Shown here one piece after another: positions 42,685 to 51,850 of a stretch of 64,000 bases of DNA; position 1 is the first letter of the stretch; the number at the start of each line of letters is the position of its first letter. The translations under genes and the position numbers were made by a program. The stretch comes from Winogradskyella thalassocola (GTDB taxonomy: Bacteria > Bacteroidota > Bacteroidia > Flavobacteriales > Flavobacteriaceae). Below the pieces are notes generated by a model, which made no database searches, was not told the DNA's origin, and worked only from the letters and a program-made list of their open reading frames with translations. Where the stretch lies: positions 102,356-166,355 of the forward strand of contig NZ_FNCZ01000008.1 in assembly GCF_900099995.1 (NCBI RefSeq), written 5' to 3'.

Positions 42685-44226
42685 TTACAAAGGAATATTC
42701 CCATGCTTACGGTTAGGTCTTACAACGTCTTTATTTTCTAGCATACTGAACGCTTTTATTAATTTGCGTCGGGTATTTTCAGGTAGAATAACATCATCTA
42801 CAAAACCGCGTTCAGCGGCACTATAAGGGTTTGCAAACAACTTGGCGTATTCGGCTTCTTTTTCTTTCAATTTCTCATCTTTATCGTCAGCGAGAGCAAT
42901 TTCACGTTTAAAGATTATTTCGGCTGCACCTTTTGCTCCCATAACGGCGATTTCGGCATTAGGCCAAGCAAAATTCATGTCGGCTCCAATATGTTTAGAA
43001 TTCATTACATCGTATGCTCCACCATAAGCTTTTCTTGTGATTACTGTAATTCTTGGCACTGTGGCTTCACTAAACGCATAGAGTAATTTTGCCCCATTGA
43101 CAATGATACCATTCCATTCTTGATCCGTTCCTGGTAAAAACCCTGGAACATCTTCTAATACTAATAACGGAATATTAAAACAATCGCAGAAACGCACAAA
43201 ACGTGCTGCTTTTTTAGAACTGTTCACATCTAGAACTCCGGCTAAAAACATGGGTTGATTGGCAACGACACCAATACTTTTACCTCCTAATCTAGCAAAA
43301 CCTACTATAATATTTTCTGCATAATCTTTATGAATTTCATAGAAAGACTCTTCGTCAATAATACCTTTTATAACCTGATGCATGTCATAAGGCTTATTTG
43401 GATTATCAGGCACTATTGTATTTAAAGACTCTCTAACTTCATCCTTAAGTTCAAAAGGAATATCATCAGCTTTTTCTTTATTGCTTTGTGGTAAGTAGCT
43501 CAATAGTTTTTTAATGTCCTCTAAACACTCTACATCGTTAGTTGATGTTATATGAGCGACACCAGATTTTGAAGAATGTACACTTGCACCTCCTAATTCT
43601 TCACTCGTTACTTCTTCATTAGTCACAGTTTTTACCACATTAGGACCTGTAACAAACATATAGCTGGTGTCTTCAACCATCATGGTAAAATCGGTCATAG
43701 CAGGCGAATACACAGCTCCACCAGCACATGGTCCCATTATAGCTGAAATCTGTGGAATGACTCCAGAAGCTTGAACATTTTTATAAAATATATCAGCATA
43801 ACCTCCTAGAGAACGCACTCCTTCTTGAATACGAGCTCCACCAGAATCGTTAAGACCAATCAGTGGGGCGCCAACATTAACAGCCATATCCATAATTTTA
43901 CAGATTTTTTCGGCATGCGTTTCAGATAATGAACCACCAAAAACAGTAAAATCTTGAGCAAAAACATATATTAATCGGCCATTTACGGTGCCATAACCTG
44001 TAACTACGCCATCTCCATAAAACTGTTGATCAGCCATACCAAAATCTTTAGTTCTATGAGTTACTAAAGCTCCAATTTCTTCAAACGAACCTTCATCTAA
44101 AAGATATATTACACGTTCACGCGCTGTTAATTTTTTCTTTTGGTGTTGTTTATCTATTCGTGCTTGTCCACCTCCAAGTTTTGCTAGAGCTAGTTTATCG
44201 TTTAATATTTTTATGTTGTCGTTCAT
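42685..44226 (-). CDS. Acyl-CoA carboxylase carboxyltransferase (PccB-like)
   Basis: 513 residues of the crotonase-fold carboxyltransferase (beta subunit) of propionyl-/acetyl-CoA carboxylase. It has [20 protein letters not shown] near residue 122, [55 protein letters not shown] and [20 protein letters not shown]. It transfers carboxyl from biotin to the acyl-CoA. Last gene of a carboxylase operon with biotin carboxylase and carrier upstream. Propionyl-CoA is the likeliest substrate, because this subunit is PccB-like, not AccD. Confidence 0.92.
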   Translation of the reverse strand: MNDNIKILNDKLALAKLGGGQARIDKQHQKKKLTARERVIYLLDEGSFEEIGALVTHRTKDFGMADQQFYGDGVVTGYGTVNGRLIYVFAQDFTVFGGSLSETHAEKICKIMDMAVNVGAPLIGLNDSGGARIQEGVRSLGGYADIFYKNVQASGVIPQISAIMGPCAGGAVYSPAMTDFTMMVEDTSYMFVTGPNVVKTVTNEEVTSEELGGASVHSSKSGVAHITSTNDVECLEDIKKLLSYLPQSNKEKADDIPFELKDEVRESLNTIVPDNPNKPYDMHQVIKGIIDEESFYEIHKDYAENIIVGFARLGGKSIGVVANQPMFLAGVLDVNSSKKAARFVRFCDCFNIPLLVLEDVPGFLPGTDQEWNGIIVNGAKLLYAFSEATVPRITVITRKAYGGAYDVMNSKHIGADMNFAWPNAEIAVMGAKGAAEIIFKREIALADDKDEKLKEKEAEYAKLFANPYSAAERGFVDDVILPENTRRKLIKAFSMLENKDVVRPNRKHGNIPL

Positions 44227-44342
44227 GCTTATTTTTTTGATCCAAAACCATTAAGGATGAGGTTTTTATATGGTTTTGGTGATGTTTTAATTCAAATAAT
44301 TTTATTAGGCTTAATTCATTGTTAGCTAATGGTTAACAACGA

Positions 44343-45782
44343 CTATTTAGATACTCTTAAAATTTTCTGTTCCTTTAAAAAGTGCTTTAATGCAATTTTT
44401 GAAGCGATTTCTGCTTCTAATAAGTGCTGTTCTTTTAATAAGTTAAATGAGTAGTAGTTTTTTACAAAATGGGTATCAAAAACACCACTTCTAAATGCAT
44501 CGTGCTCGCAAACAAAACGACCAAAAGGTAATGTACTTTGTACACCTTTTATTTGGTAATTATTAATTGCGGTAATCATTAATGCAATGGCTTCTTCTCG
44601 AGTGCTTCCGTAAGTGATGAGTTTAGATAGCATTGGATCGTAATAAATAGGAATATCCATACCTTCTTCATATCCATTATCTACTCTTATATTTTCTCCT
44701 TCAGGAAGTTTATAAACTTCTAGGTTACCAACACTTGGTAAAAAGTCATTCATAGGATCTTCAGCATAAACACGAAGCTCTAAAGCATGACCATTAATTT
44801 TTAAATCTTCTTGTTTAATATTTAATTTTTCACCTCTCGCTACTTTAATTTGAAGTTCTACTAAATCGACTCCAGAAATCCACTCGGTAACCGGATGCTC
44901 TACTTGAAGTCTAGTATTCATTTCTAAGAAATAGAAATTGAAGTTTTCATCTAAAAGGAATTCCACAGTTCCGGCTCCAACATAATCACATGAGCGTGCC
45001 ACATTTATGGCAGCTTGTCCCATTTTTTCTCTTAATTCTGGTGTTAACACAGCAGATGGAGCTTCTTCAACTATTTTTTGATGACGACGTTGTATAGAAC
45101 ATTCGCGTTCAAAAAGATGAATTATGTGACCATGTGTGTCTGCCATGACTTGAATTTCGATATGTCGTGGTGAAGCCACATATTTTTCAATAAATACAGA
45201 GCCATCACCAAATGAAGACGTTGCTTCACTGAGAGCTCTATTCATTTGCGATTCAAATTCCGCTTCGTTTTCAACAATACGCATACCTTTTCCACCACCT
45301 CCAGCTGAAGCTTTAATAAGGATAGGAAATCCTATTGTTTTTGCGATTTTTTTGGCTTCAGGAATATCGGTAATAGCCTCATCTGTTCCAGGTACCATAG
45401 GAATATTATAATCCTTGATAGTTTCTTTAGCGGCTAATTTATTACCCATTAGTTTGATCGCTTTAGAACGTGGTCCGATAAAAATGATATCATTGTCTTC
45501 GCACAATTCTGCAAAATCAGCATTTTCACTTAAAAAACCATAACCAGGATGAATGGCATCAACATGAAGTGATTTTGAAACTTCTATTATTTTATCGCCT
45601 CTTAAATACGACTCGTTTGATGAAGCAGGACCAATACAAACGGCTTGGTCTGCATATTTTACGTGTGGCGCGTTACGGTCTGCTTCAGAGAATACAGCAA
45701 CTGTTTTGATGCCCATTTTCTTAGCCGTTTTCATAACTCTTATGGCAATTTCTCCTCTATTTGCTACTAATAATTTTTTCAT
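44343..45782 (-). CDS. accC: Biotin carboxylase subunit
   Basis: 479 residues, ATP-grasp biotin carboxylase that carboxylates carrier-bound biotin with bicarbonate and ATP. Motifs: MKKLLVANRGEIAIRVMKTA start, HPGYGFLSENADFAELCE, ATP loop GGGGKGMR at 161-168, RDCSIQRRHQK-type segment ERECSIQRRHQKIVEEAPS and FLEMNTRLQVEHPVTEWISG. A perfect hairpin lies 7 bases before the start, between this gene and the carrier gene. Confidence 0.93.
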   Translation of the reverse strand: MKKLLVANRGEIAIRVMKTAKKMGIKTVAVFSEADRNAPHVKYADQAVCIGPASSNESYLRGDKIIEVSKSLHVDAIHPGYGFLSENADFAELCEDNDIIFIGPRSKAIKLMGNKLAAKETIKDYNIPMVPGTDEAITDIPEAKKIAKTIGFPILIKASAGGGGKGMRIVENEAEFESQMNRALSEATSSFGDGSVFIEKYVASPRHIEIQVMADTHGHIIHLFERECSIQRRHQKIVEEAPSAVLTPELREKMGQAAINVARSCDYVGAGTVEFLLDENFNFYFLEMNTRLQVEHPVTEWISGVDLVELQIKVARGEKLNIKQEDLKINGHALELRVYAEDPMNDFLPSVGNLEVYKLPEGENIRVDNGYEEGMDIPIYYDPMLSKLITYGSTREEAIALMITAINNYQIKGVQSTLPFGRFVCEHDAFRSGVFDTHFVKNYYSFNLLKEQHLLEAEIASKIALKHFLKEQKILRVSK

Positions 45783-45789
45783 CTTTATG

Positions 45790-45805
45790 TTCCGTAAAAA
45801 CGGAA
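45790..45805. promoter_or_regulatory. Hairpin between carrier and biotin carboxylase genes
   Basis: TTCCGT, 4-base loop, ACGGAA, directly before the biotin carboxylase start codon (ATG 45782). It could shape translation initiation or mRNA processing within the operon. Confidence 0.4.
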
Positions 45806-45877
45806 GATCTATTTAATTATACTTACTTTTTTAATACACATTGAAGCACTCAGTGTGATATTAAGAAAGGCGCTTAT

Positions 45878-46357
45878 TTAGCTTTCAAATTCAATTAAAA
45901 GTGAATTTTTATCAACGGTTTCGCCATATTTTACATGAATGGATTTTATAATTCCTTCTCGAGGTGAATGCATTACATTTTCCATTTTCATGGCTTCAAG
46001 AATTAATAACGTATCATTTTCTTTAACTTCATCGCCAACTTTTACGCTAACTTCTAATATTAAACCTGGCATAGGAGCTTTAATATCATTGACTTGTTTT
46101 AGAGCACCAATTTCAAAACCTAAAGCTTCAATTTGTTGGTCTATAGTGTCATTAATAGTAACGTCGTAGGTATTGTTATTCACTTTAATAGAATAGGTTT
46201 TCTTATTAAAGTCGGTTTGTAATATTTCAGCTTTTACTGAAGTATTGTCTTGAAGAATATGATAGTGATTTGTTGATGTTTCAACAACATCTAATGTCTC
46301 CATGCTTTCTTTAGTAACTTCGAAAGTATGGGTAGCATTAACTTTTATTTTGTACAT
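45878..46357 (-). CDS. Biotin carboxyl carrier protein
   Basis: 159 residues. The C-terminal biotinyl/lipoyl domain has the biotinylation motif EAMKMEN with Lys124 as acceptor, preceded by IKAPMPGLILEVSVKVGDEV. The N-terminal 80 residues resemble the linker region of acyl-CoA carboxylase alpha chains. The start ATG 46357 is preceded by a palindrome. First gene of the carboxylase operon. Confidence 0.92.
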   Translation of the reverse strand: MYKIKVNATHTFEVTKESMETLDVVETSTNHYHILQDNTSVKAEILQTDFNKKTYSIKVNNNTYDVTINDTIDQQIEALGFEIGALKQVNDIKAPMPGLILEVSVKVGDEVKENDTLLILEAMKMENVMHSPREGIIKSIHVKYGETVDKNSLLIEFES

Positions 46358-46369
46358 AATATTGCGTTT

Positions 46370-46390
46370 ATTACATGATTAGCATGTAAT
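46370..46390. promoter_or_regulatory. Palindrome upstream of the acyl-CoA carboxylase operon
   Basis: ATTACATG, 5-base spacer, CATGTAAT. A perfect 8-base inverted repeat 13 bases before the carrier gene start, well placed for an operator that senses acyl-CoA, biotin or a similar signal. Confidence 0.45.
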
Positions 46391-46440
46391 CATTAAATCC
46401 ATTGCAAAATATGAAATTATAAACTTTTATTTTATGAATT

Positions 46441-47118
46441 CTATAAAGATTTGAAGTTTGAATTCTTTTGATGAGCTTTGATGGCTTTCTTAGCTAGAAT
46501 AATACCAATAGCTAGCGAAATAAATGCACCAAGGGAAATTCCTGGGATAAAATTAATGAACAAGAAGAAGTCATACGCTCCATGGAATATGGTTGCTAAT
46601 AATAAACCTGTTAGATTAAGCATTAATCTGTTATTAGAGAATTTTGCCTTACCCATGTAATACCCCATTAAAACTCCAAAAGTTGCATGCGCAGGAACAG
46701 CTGTAAAAGCTCTTAGAATAGCAATTTGATAACCACCATCAATCACGTACATAATGTTTTCTGTACAAGCAAAACCCATAGACACCATTACGGCATAAAT
46801 AATACCATCATAGGGTTCGTTGAATGCTTTTTTTGGTTGTGCATAATATTTTACAATGACATATTTACTGAATTCTTCGGCTAAAGCTACGACTATAAAA
46901 GCCTGAATGAATTGTTGCCAAATACTGAATTCATCAGTGATAGGAATTAATCGTCCTGTAAAAAAATATAAAACAAAAACGATAAGTATACTTACAATAG
47001 CGCCAAAAAGAAAGCTTTTAATTAATAGGGCTCTAGGTTCTTTTTCGTGTTTATCTTGAACGTAGATATATAGAAGGATGGCACATATTGGTGCGATGGC
47101 TAGTAGGAGTAGATTCAT
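46441..47118 (-). CDS. PrsW-family intramembrane metalloprotease
   Basis: 225 residues, about seven membrane helices. Catalytic motifs of the PrsW/CAAX-like family are visible: FIVVALAEEFSKYVIVKYYA (EExxK), GIIYAVMVSMGFACTENIMY (FxxxEN) and RAFTAVPAHATFGVLMGYYM (HxxxG), plus FHGAYDFFLF. PrsW cleaves anti-sigma factors in Firmicutes; target here unknown. It lies 13 bases after the flippase gene on the same strand, so shares its promoter. The first 68 bases of this gene are duplicated at 49902-49969. Confidence 0.9.
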   Translation of the reverse strand: MNLLLLAIAPICAILLYIYVQDKHEKEPRALLIKSFLFGAIVSILIVFVLYFFTGRLIPITDEFSIWQQFIQAFIVVALAEEFSKYVIVKYYAQPKKAFNEPYDGIIYAVMVSMGFACTENIMYVIDGGYQIAILRAFTAVPAHATFGVLMGYYMGKAKFSNNRLMLNLTGLLLATIFHGAYDFFLFINFIPGISLGAFISLAIGIILAKKAIKAHQKNSNFKSL

Positions 47119-47131
47119 AAATCAAAAATAA

Positions 47132-48388
47132 TTAAAAAAGCAGTAAGAGCTGCTTTCTGCTTTTCGTATCTAAAAAGATATAGACGATGTTAGTGATAAA
47201 GTGACTGGTTAAAACAGCAATAGCAGCACCTGTAACGTGCCAAATAGGGATCAGTAGATAGCATAGAATAACGTTTACAATACAGCCTAGAATGAATCGG
47301 TATACGTTTTTTTGTAGGTCGTTTGTATTGATAAGATGTTTTTCGTAAATCATTCCTATAAACACAAAAAGGGGAGCCCAGCAGAAAATTAATAAAGGGG
47401 TTTTGGCTTCAGCATAGCTTTCTGTAAAATAAGTGCTTAAAATAGCATTCCCGAAGAGTGTGTATAGCACGCCAATAAGTATTGCTAAAGCACACATGAT
47501 TTGTAGTAGTCGTCTTATTTTTTTGATATAAAGTGGCCTGTTATTTTGAAAGGATTCTGCTAGAGAAGGGTAGAGTGCGTTGATGATAGAAAATCCGACA
47601 TTCCAACTCAAAGCGATCACTAAAAATTGAACCGTAGCAAAGATACCATTGGCATGATCTCCTAGAAAGTATTTTAAAAACAGCTCATCAATTGTGATAT
47701 AAAACATAATTAAACTGTTCGAAACTATTAATGGAAATGACATTTTTAATAATGATTTTCCTAGAGGCCATGAAAACGTCCAGTGTTGAAATGAAAACTG
47801 TTTTTTATACTTTAAAATGAGTGTGTAAATTAAGCCTTGAATGAAAAAATCGAGGACGATAAGCTTGGCAAAATAATAGACATCTAATTGTTGTTTAACG
47901 CCATAATATTGTAAAGACACAATAATAATTAAACTCGTTATTTTACTCAGGAATATTATTTTTGTCTGTTTTTTGGCCAGTAAATAATATTCAAAAACAT
48001 CGGTAAGCTTAAAAAGGTAACTGATAGTTATGATGTAATACAATCCCTTTAAAGGGCTACTTTCAAAGCTATTAAAATAGATAAGTATTCCGATTAAAAT
48101 AACACTCCAGCTTATAAGGCGAAGGTAAAACGCAGTCGCTAATATTTGCTGACTTCGTTTGGGATGAAATACAATTTCTCTGATACAGATACCAGATAAG
48201 CCTAAAAAAAACAATGGAGTCAACATCCCCAAAACAGATTCCACAAATTTGAGTTTTCCGATATCTACAGTCCCTAACAGGCTAAAAATTTGAGGAACAA
48301 TTAAAACACCTGTAATAAGCTGTATCAGTTTTTCTAAAGTAAACCATTTGGTAGCAATAAAATCTTTCTTACTAAAAACCGATGTCAT
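47132..48388 (-). CDS. Wzx-like oligosaccharide flippase / polysaccharide biosynthesis protein
   Basis: 418 residues and about 12 membrane helices of the MOP superfamily. The segment YYGVKQQLDVYYFAKLIVLD, ISIINALYPSLAESFQNNRP and the C-terminal GAAIAVLTSHFITNIVYIFL are typical of Wzx-type flippases that move lipid-linked sugars across the inner membrane. No glycosyltransferase genes are nearby. A perfect promoter box lies 20 bases upstream of the ATG. Confidence 0.82.
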   Translation of the reverse strand: MTSVFSKKDFIATKWFTLEKLIQLITGVLIVPQIFSLLGTVDIGKLKFVESVLGMLTPLFFLGLSGICIREIVFHPKRSQQILATAFYLRLISWSVILIGILIYFNSFESSPLKGLYYIITISYLFKLTDVFEYYLLAKKQTKIIFLSKITSLIIIVSLQYYGVKQQLDVYYFAKLIVLDFFIQGLIYTLILKYKKQFSFQHWTFSWPLGKSLLKMSFPLIVSNSLIMFYITIDELFLKYFLGDHANGIFATVQFLVIALSWNVGFSIINALYPSLAESFQNNRPLYIKKIRRLLQIMCALAILIGVLYTLFGNAILSTYFTESYAEAKTPLLIFCWAPLFVFIGMIYEKHLINTNDLQKNVYRFILGCIVNVILCYLLIPIWHVTGAAIAVLTSHFITNIVYIFLDTKSRKQLLLLF

Positions 48389-48407
48389 GTAGCATATTTA
48401 GGTGTTC

Positions 48408-48415
48408 AAAGATAT
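48408..48415 (-). promoter_or_regulatory. -7 promoter box of the flippase-PrsW operon
   Basis: TATCTTTG on the minus strand matches TAnnTTTG exactly; leader of about 14 bases before ATG 48388. Confidence 0.6.
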
Positions 48416-48477
48416 AAAAACCAATTCCTTTTAGTCATTTCAAAGTTTATTATTACATTCGTTTTTCAATCCATTAG

Positions 48478-49455
48478 ATGACTCCAGAGTTTCTTCGTCG
48501 CTATTATATATTACGCATTATTTCAAATCCTAAAGTTTATGGTATTGAAAAAAATGGGTTTGTCCCTTTGGAAGATTTACAAAGGTCTTTAGATCAGTTG
48601 CGTGCCGATAATATGGACGATCCGCTTTATGATAAACTGAATTTACACAGTCAAAAAACCATTAAGCGTGATTTGGATAAAATTAAATCCTATTACCAAG
48701 CTATTATTTTACACAAGCGCAATTATGGCTATTATGTAGATGGTTATGAAATAAGTGAAGCCTTAAAAGAAATTTACGAGAAAACAGAACTTTATCTCTT
48801 GCATCATCATGCCCATGCATGGAAAACGTATGTGACTACAGCACGTAGTTCGTTGAGCTCGCAAGTGGATCTGGTACCTTTAATTCATGCTATAGAGCAA
48901 CATTTGTTAATTGAAATAACCTATCAAGGGTGGTACGAGGATGGCTTTAAGATCATAAGTGGCTTTTTTCAGGCGCTTCATATTAAGGAGATTAATAAAG
49001 CTTGGTATTTAATGGCGTATAATGAACAGTATGGATTTTACGCCTTTTGTTTAGATAATAGGATAAAGAGTCTATCCATTAGTAAGCAGCACGTTAAAGA
49101 ACCTGTGGCGTTTAACCCAAAACACTATTTTAAAAATGTTATAGGTATTTTAAAATCAGACATAAATGCAGAATGGATTCATATACAAGTGGCCAATCAC
49201 CATTTTAAGTACTTAGAAAATAATCCATTACATCACTCTCAACAAATTGTAACACGTCCCAAAGAACTAGATACGCAAAGTTTAGATTATAAAAATCCTA
49301 ATATTTGGGGTGAAATAAAGGTGTATGTTGAACCTAATTATGAATTCTTAATGGAAATCTTAAAGTACAATCTTTGGGTTAAGGTGGTTAGCCCATTACA
49401 TGTTAAAGCATATGTAAAGCATCATTTGGAGTTAATGTTGAGTTATTATAAATAA
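48478..49455 (+). CDS. WYL-domain transcriptional regulator
   Basis: 325 residues. The N-terminal winged-helix-like part has MTPEFLRRYYILRIISNPKV and HSQKTIKRDLDKIKSYYQAI (recognition helix of the DeoR/WYL type). The WYL domain is at about 145-215 (LLIEITYQGWYEDGFKIISG, KAWYLMAYNEQYGFYAFCLD). Such regulators sense ligands or nucleic acid through WYL and often control stress or defence genes. Divergent from the flippase operon. A near-consensus box TACATTCG is at 48455. Confidence 0.85.
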   Translation: MTPEFLRRYYILRIISNPKVYGIEKNGFVPLEDLQRSLDQLRADNMDDPLYDKLNLHSQKTIKRDLDKIKSYYQAIILHKRNYGYYVDGYEISEALKEIYEKTELYLLHHHAHAWKTYVTTARSSLSSQVDLVPLIHAIEQHLLIEITYQGWYEDGFKIISGFFQALHIKEINKAWYLMAYNEQYGFYAFCLDNRIKSLSISKQHVKEPVAFNPKHYFKNVIGILKSDINAEWIHIQVANHHFKYLENNPLHHSQQIVTRPKELDTQSLDYKNPNIWGEIKVYVEPNYEFLMEILKYNLWVKVVSPLHVKAYVKHHLELMLSYYK

Positions 49456-49486
49456 TCAAACAGACATATTTTGACTATTTCATATT

Positions 49487-49494
49487 TACTTTTG
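49487..49494 (+). promoter_or_regulatory. Promoter box in an intergenic region without a gene downstream
   Basis: TACTTTTG matches TAnnTTTG exactly, with TTTTG at 49469-49473 upstream (short spacing). Downstream to 49670 there is no open frame, only hairpins and a terminator. Confidence 0.45.
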
Positions 49495-49499
49495 AACAA

Positions 49500-49667
49500 G
49501 CAAATAGTTAGGAAGGTTTTCTTTTGAAAATTGAATTCTAAGTTTATTACATATTTACGATTTGAAGCCGCTAAATACGATGTAGGGATCGCTATTTAAA
49601 TATTGATTAATTGGTTTCAGTCGTAACTAGCTGAAAAAAGCCTCAACCGAATAGGTTGGGGTTTTTA
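49500..49667 (+). ncRNA. Candidate structured small RNA
   Basis: From a predicted start near 49500 to the T-tract at 49662-49666. Three successive hairpins are visible: TAAATACGAT (72-81) with ATCG-c-TATTTA (88-98), ten pairs and one bulge around loop GTAGGG; TTTCAG (49615-49620) with CTGAAA (49631-49636); then the terminator stem CCTCAACC/GGTTGGGG. No reading frame. The transcript would be about 165 bases. Alternatively the terminator only ends the WYL gene and the chimera. Confidence 0.4.
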
Positions 49668-49670
49668 TTT
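49635..49670. terminator. Bidirectional Rho-independent terminator
   Basis: Stem CCTCAACC (49641-49648), loop of 5, GGTTGGGG (49654-49661), flanked by AAAAAAG and TTTTTATTT. Serves + strand transcripts and the minus-strand chimera gene ending at 49688. Confidence 0.88.
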
Positions 49671-49687
49671 AAATAGAAGTTCAGTTA

Positions 49688-49969
49688 CTACAGCTTCAGT
49701 AATTTGTTTTGTATGGCCTCATGTACTTTAAGATAATAGTCATAATTGCTAGCCACAAAATGCATGTTGGTTTTACTATCTTTTAATAAGTCAATAAAGT
49801 CTTTTAGCGTGACTAATTTTAGAGCTTCAACTTCCGATTCTTGTTTTACTAAGGCATTTAATGGCACTGTTAATTCAGCGATATAAACCTGATGAAATTC
49901 ATTATCTTGAACGCAGATATATAGAAGGATGGCACATATTGGTGCGATGGCTAGTAGGAGTAGATTCAT
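49688..49969 (-). pseudogene. Chimeric gene: PrsW N-terminus fused to the C-terminal half of a Nudix hydrolase
   Basis: 93 residues. The first 22 (MNLLLLAIAPICAILLYICV then QD) come from the PrsW gene: bases 49902-49969 equal 47051-47118 with one mismatch in 68. From QDNEFH onward the protein parallels the C-terminus of the adjacent Nudix protein (SEVEALKLVTLKDFIDLL, TNMHFVASN), at roughly 45 percent identity by eye. The Nudix box itself is absent, so no hydrolase activity is expected. The start overlaps the Nudix stop (ATGA). The most likely origin is replacement of the 5' half of a second tandem Nudix gene. Confidence 0.8.
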
Positions 49970-50526
49970 TCAGGAAAAAGTTCGGAATATATTTCATGAT
50001 TGACAAAATGATAATAGCCTTCATTAGTTGAAACAAAGTGCATGTTTTTACCACTATTAAGTGCCAAATCGCCAAAAGTTTCTAGAGAAACTAATTTTAA
50101 GGCTTCAACTTCGGTAGGATCTGGAAGTAAATTCTTTAAAGGCACTTCTAGTTTTGAAATGAAAATATGATGAAACTCATTATCTTGAATGGCTCCATTA
50201 AAATAGGAGGCTTCATGGTAATATGTTCCTATTCGGCGTAAATCATTTGGGTGAATTTCTAAACCAATTTCTTCTTTAGTTTCTCTAACGGCAGCGGCTT
50301 CTAAAGTTTCACCAGCATCTACATGTCCTGCAACAGAGACATCCCAAAGTAATGGGCAAATTGATTTTTTATGTGAACGTTGTTGCAAAAGTATATGACC
50401 ATCCAAAGTGTAAAACCACACATGTACAGTATTATGCAACCAACCGTTTTTGTGAATTTCAGATTTTAAAGCTGTTTCACCCGTAGGTCGACATTTCTCA
50501 TCTACTATGTCAAGATATTCGTCCAT
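49966..50526 (-). CDS. Nudix hydrolase, isopentenyl-diphosphate-isomerase-like subgroup
   Basis: 186 residues. The Nudix box GHVDAGETLEAAAVRETKEEIGLEI follows the GX5EX7REUXEEXGU pattern (near residue 70). The N-terminus MDEYLDIVDEKCRPTGETAL and HVWFYTLDGHILLQQRSHKK match the YfcD/IDI-like subgroup, which hydrolyses nucleoside or other diphosphates. Start ATG 50526. Downstream, a truncated sister gene overlaps by 4 bases. Confidence 0.88.
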   Translation of the reverse strand: MDEYLDIVDEKCRPTGETALKSEIHKNGWLHNTVHVWFYTLDGHILLQQRSHKKSICPLLWDVSVAGHVDAGETLEAAAVRETKEEIGLEIHPNDLRRIGTYYHEASYFNGAIQDNEFHHIFISKLEVPLKNLLPDPTEVEALKLVSLETFGDLALNSGKNMHFVSTNEGYYHFVNHEIYSELFPE

Positions 50527-50534
50527 ATATAATT

Positions 50535-50568
50535 AGACCTGTCAGATTTTTATAACCTAACAGGCCTT
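50535..50568. terminator. Hairpin between M42 peptidase and Nudix genes
   Basis: GACCTGTCAG, 11-base loop, CTAACAGGCC, ten pairs with two wobbles, followed on the + strand by TTGTGTTTTTATTT. Resembles the flavobacterial intergenic CCTGTCAGG hairpin; termination strength uncertain. Confidence 0.4.
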
Positions 50569-50574
50569 GTGTTT

Positions 50575-51663
50575 TTATTTAAAATAACTAAATGTTTCTC
50601 CGTCTTCTATTTTCAACAATGTTTCGTAGATTAACTTAATCACATTTTCTACATCGTCTCTATGTACCATTTCTACTGTGGTGTGCATGTAACGCAAAGG
50701 CAATGAAATCAAAGCAGAAGCGACACCTCCATTGCTATAAGCAAAAGCATCAGTATCTGTTCCTGTTGCTCTAGACAATGCAGCACGTTGAAACGGTATT
50801 TTATTGGCTTCAGCAGTATCCGTAATTAAATCTCTTAATTTTTGTTGAACAGCTGGTGCGTATGCGATAACTGGTCCTTTTCCGATTTCAGCATAACCTT
50901 GAGTTTTTTGCTCAATCATTGGCGTGGTTGTATCGTGCGTTACATCTGTAACAATAGCCACATTTGGCTTAATGGTTTGTGTAATCATTTCAGCACCGCG
51001 TAAGCCTATTTCTTCTTGTACAGAGTTCGTAATATAAAGTCCGAATGGTAACGTTTTCTTGTTTTCTTTTAATAAACGCGCCACTTCAGCAATCATAAAA
51101 CCACCCATTCTGTTATCTAAAGCACGACAAACAAATTTGTCTTTATTCAGAATATGAAATTCATCAGGATAGGTAATCACACAACCTACATGAACACCCA
51201 TTTTTTCAACTTCTTCTTTGTCTTTTGCTCCGACATCGATGGTAATATTATCTGGTTTTGGAGCTTGTTCTTTGGCTTTATTTCGCGTATGAATTGCTGG
51301 CCAACCAAAAACACCTTTAACGATACCATTTTTAGTATGGATATTCACAATTTTACTTGGAGCAATTTGATGATCACTTCCACCATTTCTAATCACGTAG
51401 ATTAAACCGTTATCAGAGATGTAGTTCACATACCAAGAAATTTCATCAGCATGGCCTTCGATAACCACTTTAAACTTAGCGTCCGGATTAATAACGGCAA
51501 CAGCAGAACCATAAGTATCTGTGATAAATTCATCTGCATAAGGCTTTAGATAATCCATCCAGATTTTCTGTCCTTCCCACTCATAACCTGTAGGAGAGGC
51601 ATTGTTTAAGTATTTTTCAAGGAAATCGAGTGATTTTTTATTAAGTATGCTTTTAGAAGCCAT
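50575..51663 (-). CDS. M42-family glutamyl aminopeptidase
   Basis: 362 residues, di-zinc M42 peptidase forming tetrahedral complexes that trim peptides in the cytoplasm. Motifs: VVIEGHADEISWYVNYISDN near residue 70, VCRALDNRMGGFMIAEVARL near 185, SVQEEIGLRGAEMI near 220, VTDVTHDTTTP near 245 and RATGTDTDAFAYSNGG near 302. The final PLRYMHTTVEMVHRDDVENV matches the family C-terminus. Confidence 0.93.
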   Translation of the reverse strand: MASKSILNKKSLDFLEKYLNNASPTGYEWEGQKIWMDYLKPYADEFITDTYGSAVAVINPDAKFKVVIEGHADEISWYVNYISDNGLIYVIRNGGSDHQIAPSKIVNIHTKNGIVKGVFGWPAIHTRNKAKEQAPKPDNITIDVGAKDKEEVEKMGVHVGCVITYPDEFHILNKDKFVCRALDNRMGGFMIAEVARLLKENKKTLPFGLYITNSVQEEIGLRGAEMITQTIKPNVAIVTDVTHDTTTPMIEQKTQGYAEIGKGPVIAYAPAVQQKLRDLITDTAEANKIPFQRAALSRATGTDTDAFAYSNGGVASALISLPLRYMHTTVEMVHRDDVENVIKLIYETLLKIEDGETFSYFK

Positions 51664-51797
51664 AATATATGTTTTGAATTTCTGTAAAAATAAAAGGATT
51701 TCCTAAGCTTTTAATACCTTTTGAAAATTTTTTGTAACAAATTCTGCTATTTTTACACTAATACATCAATAATCTTAAACTAAAATTCAATACAATG

Positions 51798-51850
51798 AAA
51801 CATCCATCCCAAAAATTTGATATTCAATCAAATGATTAAATAGGATGTTT
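51798..51850 (+). promoter_or_regulatory. Nested hairpin leader upstream of the ABC/M1 operon
   Basis: Outer stem AAACATCC (51798-51805) with GGATGTTT (51843-51850); inside it ATTTGAT (51815-51821) with ATCAAAT (51827-51833). The same stretch encodes a 14-residue peptide from ATG 51795 to TAA at 51837-51839, MKHPSQKFDIQSND. The ABC ATPase starts 35 bases later. Could be an attenuator-like leader. Confidence 0.4.
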
